Shown: piece by piece, positions 5,480 to 8,721 of the stretch
How positions within the stretch are numbered: position 1 is the stretch's first letter
Layout of the letters: every line of letters starts with the position of its first letter
NCBI GenBank assembly: GCA_020345785.1
Contig: CP070771.1
Span: 976,510-985,230 of the forward strand
Length of the DNA stretch: 8,721 nucleotides
Reading direction: 5' to 3'
DNA from: Desulfobacterales bacterium
GTDB lineage: Bacteria > Desulfobacterota > Desulfobacteria > Desulfobacterales > JAFDCJ01
Notes under the pieces: generated by a model
Seen by the model: only the letters and a program-made list of their open reading frames with translations
What the model was told of the DNA's origin: nothing
The model's database searches: none
Made by a program: the position numbers and the translations under genes

Positions 5480-5572
5480 TACCTGAATTTTTTCCAGCAA
5501 ACTGGGCTACGGAGCACCTGCTGCGAACGCATTTTATTCATTGTTGTTATGAATGCGTGCAAAATTCAGGTA
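5480..5572. repeat. TA-bounded inverted-repeat element, foldable as a three-way junction
   Basis: TACCTGAATTTT (5480-5491) and AAAATTCAGGTA (5561-5572) are perfect 12-bp inverted repeats. Inside are a hairpin CAGCA/TGCTG (5495-5499 with 5519-5523) and a longer one, ACGC/GCGT (5527-5530 with 5555-5558) continued after a 5-nt bulge by ATTCAT/ATGAAT (5536-5541 with 5549-5554) around the loop TGTTGTT. The outer stem enclosing two helices gives a three-way junction. TA at both tips is also what a small IS630/Tc1-type non-autonomous element with TA target duplication would show. It lies 12 bp upstream of the livK -35 box. It could be a structured RNA, a regulatory DNA site or a MITE remnant; the sequence alone does not decide. 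Confidence 0.55.
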
Positions 5573-5584
5573 GGAAGTTAATTC

Positions 5585-5612
5585 TTGACTTCATAAGACA
5601 TCCTAATATAGA
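5585..5612 (+). promoter_or_regulatory. Sigma70-type promoter for the livKHM operon
   Basis: TTGACT (-35, 5585-5590), a 16-bp spacer and TATAGA (-10, 5607-5612) lie about 85 bp before the livK start. The predicted start near 5619 gives a leader of about 75 nt that ends in a strong AGGGAGG ribosome binding site (5681-5687). Confidence 0.55.
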
Positions 5613-5613
5613 G

Positions 5614-5631
5614 ATTAGTTTTAAAATTAAT
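5614..5631 (+). promoter_or_regulatory. 18-bp near-palindrome over the predicted livK start site, possible operator
   Basis: ATTAGTTTTAAAATTAAT is a dyad centred on TTTT/AAAA with a mismatch only at the fifth base pair of each arm. It follows the -10 box directly, a usual place for a repressor site. AT-rich palindromes arise easily by chance, so this is tentative. Confidence 0.3.
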
Positions 5632-5694
5632 AAATGAATCGTGTTCAGTAGGCGGAGGATTTATTTTCCTTAACCCAAAAAGGGAGGGCGAGAT

Positions 5695-6978
5695 ATGAAC
5701 ATCAAAAGATTGACACATGGCAACATCGATCGCAGGACGTTTCTAAAACTCACGGGTGCCGCCGGTCTGGGAGTTACGGTATCCGCCTTTGGGGTTCCCA
5801 CCTTGTTACGGGCGGAACCGCAACCCATCAAAATTGGATCCATTCAACCGGCAACCGGGCCGCTGGCGGTGATCGGCCAGGGACAGCGCCGCGGCAACCA
5901 GATGGCGGTGGATTATATCAACTCAAGAGGGGGTATAAAATCTCTGAACGGCGCCAAACTCGAACTTATTTTAGGCGACAGTGAAAGCAAACCCGAGGTG
6001 GGGCGTTCCGAAGCCGACCGCCTGGTCAAAGAAGGTTCGGTGATGCTGGTGGGTGCCTTTCAAAGCGGCGTTTCCATGGCGATTGCGACCCTGGCCGAAC
6101 AGCGGCAGGTTCCCTTCATGATGGATGTGGCCGCCCTGGACGACATCACAAAGAAAGGCTACAAGTACACCTTCAGAATATTTCCCACCGTCAGCACATT
6201 TGGCGAAACCGCCGTCAATTATGTCAGCCAGATCATTAAAGAGAAAAACATCCAGCCCAAACGGGCCGTGGTCACCAACACCGGAGATCCATTCGGCAAA
6301 GGCCAGGGCGGCAATTTCATCAAGTGGTTCAATAAAGGCGGACTGGGAATCGAAATTGTAGAGCACATCACTTATCCGCTGGGCATTCATGACCTTTCGG
6401 CGGAAGTCGCCAAAATCAAGGCCGCCAAACCGGATCTGCTGTTTCCGGTATGCCGGCCGGGGGATTCCATTATTCTCACGCGCGAGTTGGTCAAGCAGCG
6501 TGTCCCCCTGATGGGAATCATCAGCCCTGGAAGTCCCGGGTGGTACGAACCGAAGGTCATTCAGGATCTGGACAAGCTGGTTTATTATGTCATGGACAAC
6601 GTGCCCTGGGTGTATCCCAAAAGCCCGGTGTACCAGGAGGCCAACGCGCTTTTTCAGAAAAAATACGGCACCTATCTGGACACCAATTCCGGTTATGCCT
6701 ATGCCGGCATCCTGGTCATGGCCGACGCCCTGGAAAGAGCCGGCAGCACCGAACCGGAAAAAATTCTGGCGGCGCTTAAAACGACGGATTTTAAAAATCA
6801 CCCCATGGTTGGAGACGCCATCAAATTTGCTGAAAACGGCGACAACATCAATGCGGCCACCGCCATGGTCCAGGTCCTGCCGGATGCTGATGTCAACAAG
6901 CGCGTAAAAGTCATTCTACCCAAGAAATTTGCGGAAGCAGATTATGTCTTCCCGGCGCCGCAGCTCTGGGAAAGATGA
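5695..6978 (+). CDS. livK: Tat-exported LivK-type substrate-binding protein
   Basis: This 427-residue protein is the periplasmic receptor of a branched-chain amino-acid-type (HAAT) ABC transporter. The N-terminus has a twin-arginine motif, DRRTFLKLTG (12-21), a hydrophobic region and a likely cleavage after LLRA (Ala40), so it is probably exported folded by Tat. The mature part is a type-1 periplasmic binding fold: IKIGSIQPATGPLAVIGQ at its start, NQMAVDYINSRGGI (68-81), LILGDSESKPEVGRSEADRL (91-110), VGAFQSGVSMAIATLAEQRQ (119-138) and TNTGDPFGKGQG. Family members bind Leu/Ile/Val, but many bind amides, aromatic acids or other organic acids, so the ligand is not known. The ATG is supported by AGGGAGG 7 nt upstream. 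The stop overlaps the livH start. The gene opens the operon behind a sigma70-type promoter and is divergent from an FAD-linked 2-hydroxyacid dehydrogenase. Confidence 0.92.
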   Translation: MNIKRLTHGNIDRRTFLKLTGAAGLGVTVSAFGVPTLLRAEPQPIKIGSIQPATGPLAVIGQGQRRGNQMAVDYINSRGGIKSLNGAKLELILGDSESKPEVGRSEADRLVKEGSVMLVGAFQSGVSMAIATLAEQRQVPFMMDVAALDDITKKGYKYTFRIFPTVSTFGETAVNYVSQIIKEKNIQPKRAVVTNTGDPFGKGQGGNFIKWFNKGGLGIEIVEHITYPLGIHDLSAEVAKIKAAKPDLLFPVCRPGDSIILTRELVKQRVPLMGIISPGSPGWYEPKVIQDLDKLVYYVMDNVPWVYPKSPVYQEANALFQKKYGTYLDTNSGYAYAGILVMADALERAGSTEPEKILAALKTTDFKNHPMVGDAIKFAENGDNINAATAMVQVLPDADVNKRVKVILPKKFAEADYVFPAPQLWER

Positions 6979-7850
6979 TGATGGATGCAACCCTCGCCCT
7001 GCAGCTGATCGTCCAGGGAATTCTGCTGGGAGGGATCTATGGTTTGATCGCCATGGGTCTCTCCCTGATTTTTGGCGTCATGGGAGTTATAAATTTCGCC
7101 CATGGTCAGATGATGGTGATGGCCATGTACGTTTCCTACTGGATTTTCGCATTGCTCGGCATCGATCCTTATCTGTCCCTGGTCATTGTGGCGGCCGTCA
7201 TCTTTGTTCTGGGATATGCAATACAATCCTCACTGGTAAACCGCATCCTGGACTATCCCGAAGCCATGCAGGTCCTGCCTCTGGTTTCACTCGGACTGAT
7301 CCTGGAAAATATGGCCCTGTTGTTTTGGGGACCGGACCATCGCAGTCCCCAGACAGCCCTGAGCCTGCAAACTTTCTGGATCGGACCCGTTATGATCGAT
7401 ATCTCACGCCTCATCGCCTTTGTTTTGGCCATCGTCATTACGATCCTTATTTTCCTCTTTTTGAAAAAAACCACCTCCGGTAAGCGCATCCGGGCCGCAT
7501 CCGACAACCGCACCGGGGCCATCCTGGTGGGAATCGATGTCAATCGCATTTACAACATCTCTTTTGCCATCGGGGCGGCCACCACCGGCGCGGCCGGTGT
7601 GCTGCTGCTGCCGCTGATGCCGCTTTCACCGCACATGGGTCATGATTTTACCCTGACCGCTTTTATCGTTGTTATCCTCGGCGGCATGGGCAACCTGTTG
7701 GGAGCCCTGGTAGGCGGTCTCATTCTGGGTCTGGCGGAGTCCGTGGCCACACTTTTTCTGCCGGCCACCCTTAAACAGGTGGTCAGCTTCGGCTTTCTGG
7801 TAATTATCATGCTCTTTAGACCGCAGGGCATCTTCGGGGGTAAAAAATGA
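6975..7850 (+). CDS. livH: LivH-type ABC transporter permease
   Basis: This 291-residue inner-membrane permease, of usual length for the family, has about eight hydrophobic segments. Hallmarks are ILLGGIYGLIAMGLSLIFGV (16-35) followed by INFAHGQ (39-45), the cytoplasmic coupling loop TSGKRIRAASDNRTGAILVG (167-186) with IDVNRI after it, VILGGMGNLLGALVGG (233-248) and the C-terminal FRPQGIFGG. It pairs with LivM to form the membrane channel for the substrate delivered by the binding protein. Three consecutive ATG codons (6975, 6978, 6981) can start it; the first forms the ATGA overlap with livK and all give nearly the same protein. There is no strong ribosome binding site of its own (GGGAAAG just upstream), so translation is probably coupled to livK. 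Its stop overlaps the livM start by the same ATGA arrangement. Confidence 0.94.
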   Translation: MMMDATLALQLIVQGILLGGIYGLIAMGLSLIFGVMGVINFAHGQMMVMAMYVSYWIFALLGIDPYLSLVIVAAVIFVLGYAIQSSLVNRILDYPEAMQVLPLVSLGLILENMALLFWGPDHRSPQTALSLQTFWIGPVMIDISRLIAFVLAIVITILIFLFLKKTTSGKRIRAASDNRTGAILVGIDVNRIYNISFAIGAATTGAAGVLLLPLMPLSPHMGHDFTLTAFIVVILGGMGNLLGALVGGLILGLAESVATLFLPATLKQVVSFGFLVIIMLFRPQGIFGGKK

Positions 7851-8721
7851 CCCGATTTTACATATTCATTGCCGCCGTCATGCTGGTTTTGCTGGCACTG
7901 CCCCTGATTCTGGATAAATACGCCCTGGGAATATTTGTGATGATATTCTTTTATGCCTACCTGGGTCAGTCATGGAACGTGCTGACGGGTTATACCGGCC
8001 ATATATCCCTTGGACATGCCCTTTATTTGGGCGTTGGTGCGTATACCTCCACTTACCTGGCACAGTTCGGCATGAGTCCCTGGATCGGAATGTTTCTGGG
8101 AGGACTGATTGCGGCGGCAATCTCCCTTTGTCTCGGATATCTGGGTTTTCGATTCGGGGTCAGAGGGGTTTACTTTGTCATTCTGACCATCGCGTTTGCC
8201 GAAATTACACGGCTGATTGTATCCCATGTGGAAGCGCTCGGATCATTTTCCGGCATATTCCTCGATTTTAACCCGTCGTTCGTCAACTTTCAGTTTAGAG
8301 GGAACTTGCCATATTACTATATCTCGCTCGGGTTCATGGTTTTTTCACTGATAGCGGTCCGCCTGCTGGAAGTCTCAAAATTGGGTCGCTTCATGGTGGC
8401 GATCAGAGAAGATGAAGAAGCCGCCCAGTCACTCGGGGTAAACACCTTTAAGTACAATATGATCGCCATCGCCATCAGTGCGTTTATGACCTCTTTAGCT
8501 GGCACGTTTTATGCCAACTATATTTTTTATCTGCATCCGAACACCCTGTTTGGTATGTCCACCAGCATCGAACTTATCCTGAGACCGATTGTCGGCGGGT
8601 TGGGAACGCTTTTCGGCCCGGTCGTCGGCTCTTTTATTTTAACGCCCCTGTCGGAGATATCACGGGCATATTTCGCCAAGGGCGGCCTTGAAGGAATGCA
8701 CCTCATCCTTTACGGAATTTT
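7847..8721 (+). CDS. livM: LivM-type ABC transporter permease (3'-truncated by the window)
   Basis: The frame starts at ATG 7847 (ATGA overlap with livH) and is still open at the right edge; 291 residues are visible, with probably a few tens missing. Features are SWNVLTGYTGHISLGHALYL (42-61) with GVGAY next, VRGVYFVILTIAFAEITRLI (105-124), the cytoplasmic coupling loop LGRFMVAIREDEEAAQSLGV (179-198) followed by a segment like SAFMTSLAGTFYA (211-223), and IVGGLGTLFGPVVGSF (248-263). These match LivM in order and spacing. Where E. coli LivM has ITGGPNGI this protein has ALGSFSGI, lacking the Gly-Gly, and GGLGT stands where GGMGS is usual. It forms the second half of the transmembrane channel. 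The two ATPases (livG, livF) expected for the complex would lie beyond the window. Confidence 0.92.
   Translation, partial: MTRFYIFIAAVMLVLLALPLILDKYALGIFVMIFFYAYLGQSWNVLTGYTGHISLGHALYLGVGAYTSTYLAQFGMSPWIGMFLGGLIAAAISLCLGYLGFRFGVRGVYFVILTIAFAEITRLIVSHVEALGSFSGIFLDFNPSFVNFQFRGNLPYYYISLGFMVFSLIAVRLLEVSKLGRFMVAIREDEEAAQSLGVNTFKYNMIAIAISAFMTSLAGTFYANYIFYLHPNTLFGMSTSIELILRPIVGGLGTLFGPVVGSFILTPLSEISRAYFAKGGLEGMHLILYGI

Noticed and set aside
5207..5500. 97-codon minus-strand frame as a gene
   Set aside because: No domain, no ribosome binding site, no coherent composition; it begins inside the inverted-repeat element.

Overview
The window looks like a chromosomal segment of a Gram-negative, probably anaerobic bacterium of the Desulfobacterota (Desulfobacterales-like). 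This is inferred from outer-membrane-type lipoproteins, a Tat-exported LivK-type binding protein, strong AGGGAGG ribosome binding sites, a PEP-CTERM-like tail and long intergenic regions with degenerate short-period repeats. No rRNA, tRNA, transposase or CRISPR array was seen.

Left part (1-2162). The 3' part of an M48 zinc metalloprotease with C-terminal TPRs runs in from the left edge. It overlaps by ATGA with a small lipoprotein gene, so the two form an envelope quality-control-like pair. On the minus strand follow a short orphan reading frame that reads like a PEP-CTERM/VPLPA sorting tail without a protein body, and a gene for a stand-alone B3/B4 (PheRS beta editing-like) domain protein.

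Middle part (2163-3678). A gene for an exported lipoprotein with a ClpP-like serine-protease fold is bracketed by two unusual intergenic elements. The left one (2182-2416) is a degenerate array with an 8-bp period, whose two halves are reverse complements around a GC-rich palindromic core. The right one (3507-3672) has the same architecture with a 9-bp period and a different unit, and begins at the end of a perfect 14-bp intrinsic terminator. These paired 'mirror arrays' are the most distinctive structure in the window.

Right part (3679-8721). A minus-strand FAD-linked 2-hydroxyacid dehydrogenase of the GlcD/D-lactate dehydrogenase family (TTG start) is divergent from a branched-chain amino-acid-type (LivKHM) ABC transporter operon. 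livK, livH and livM overlap by 4 bp at each junction; livM runs off the right edge, and the ATPase genes are presumably beyond it. The 630-bp divergent spacer holds a TA-bounded 93-bp inverted-repeat element that can be drawn as a three-way junction, a good sigma70-type promoter for livK, and an 18-bp near-palindrome over the predicted start site. The layout suggests, without proving, that the transporter imports an organic acid or amino acid and that the oxidase acts on a related 2-hydroxyacid.
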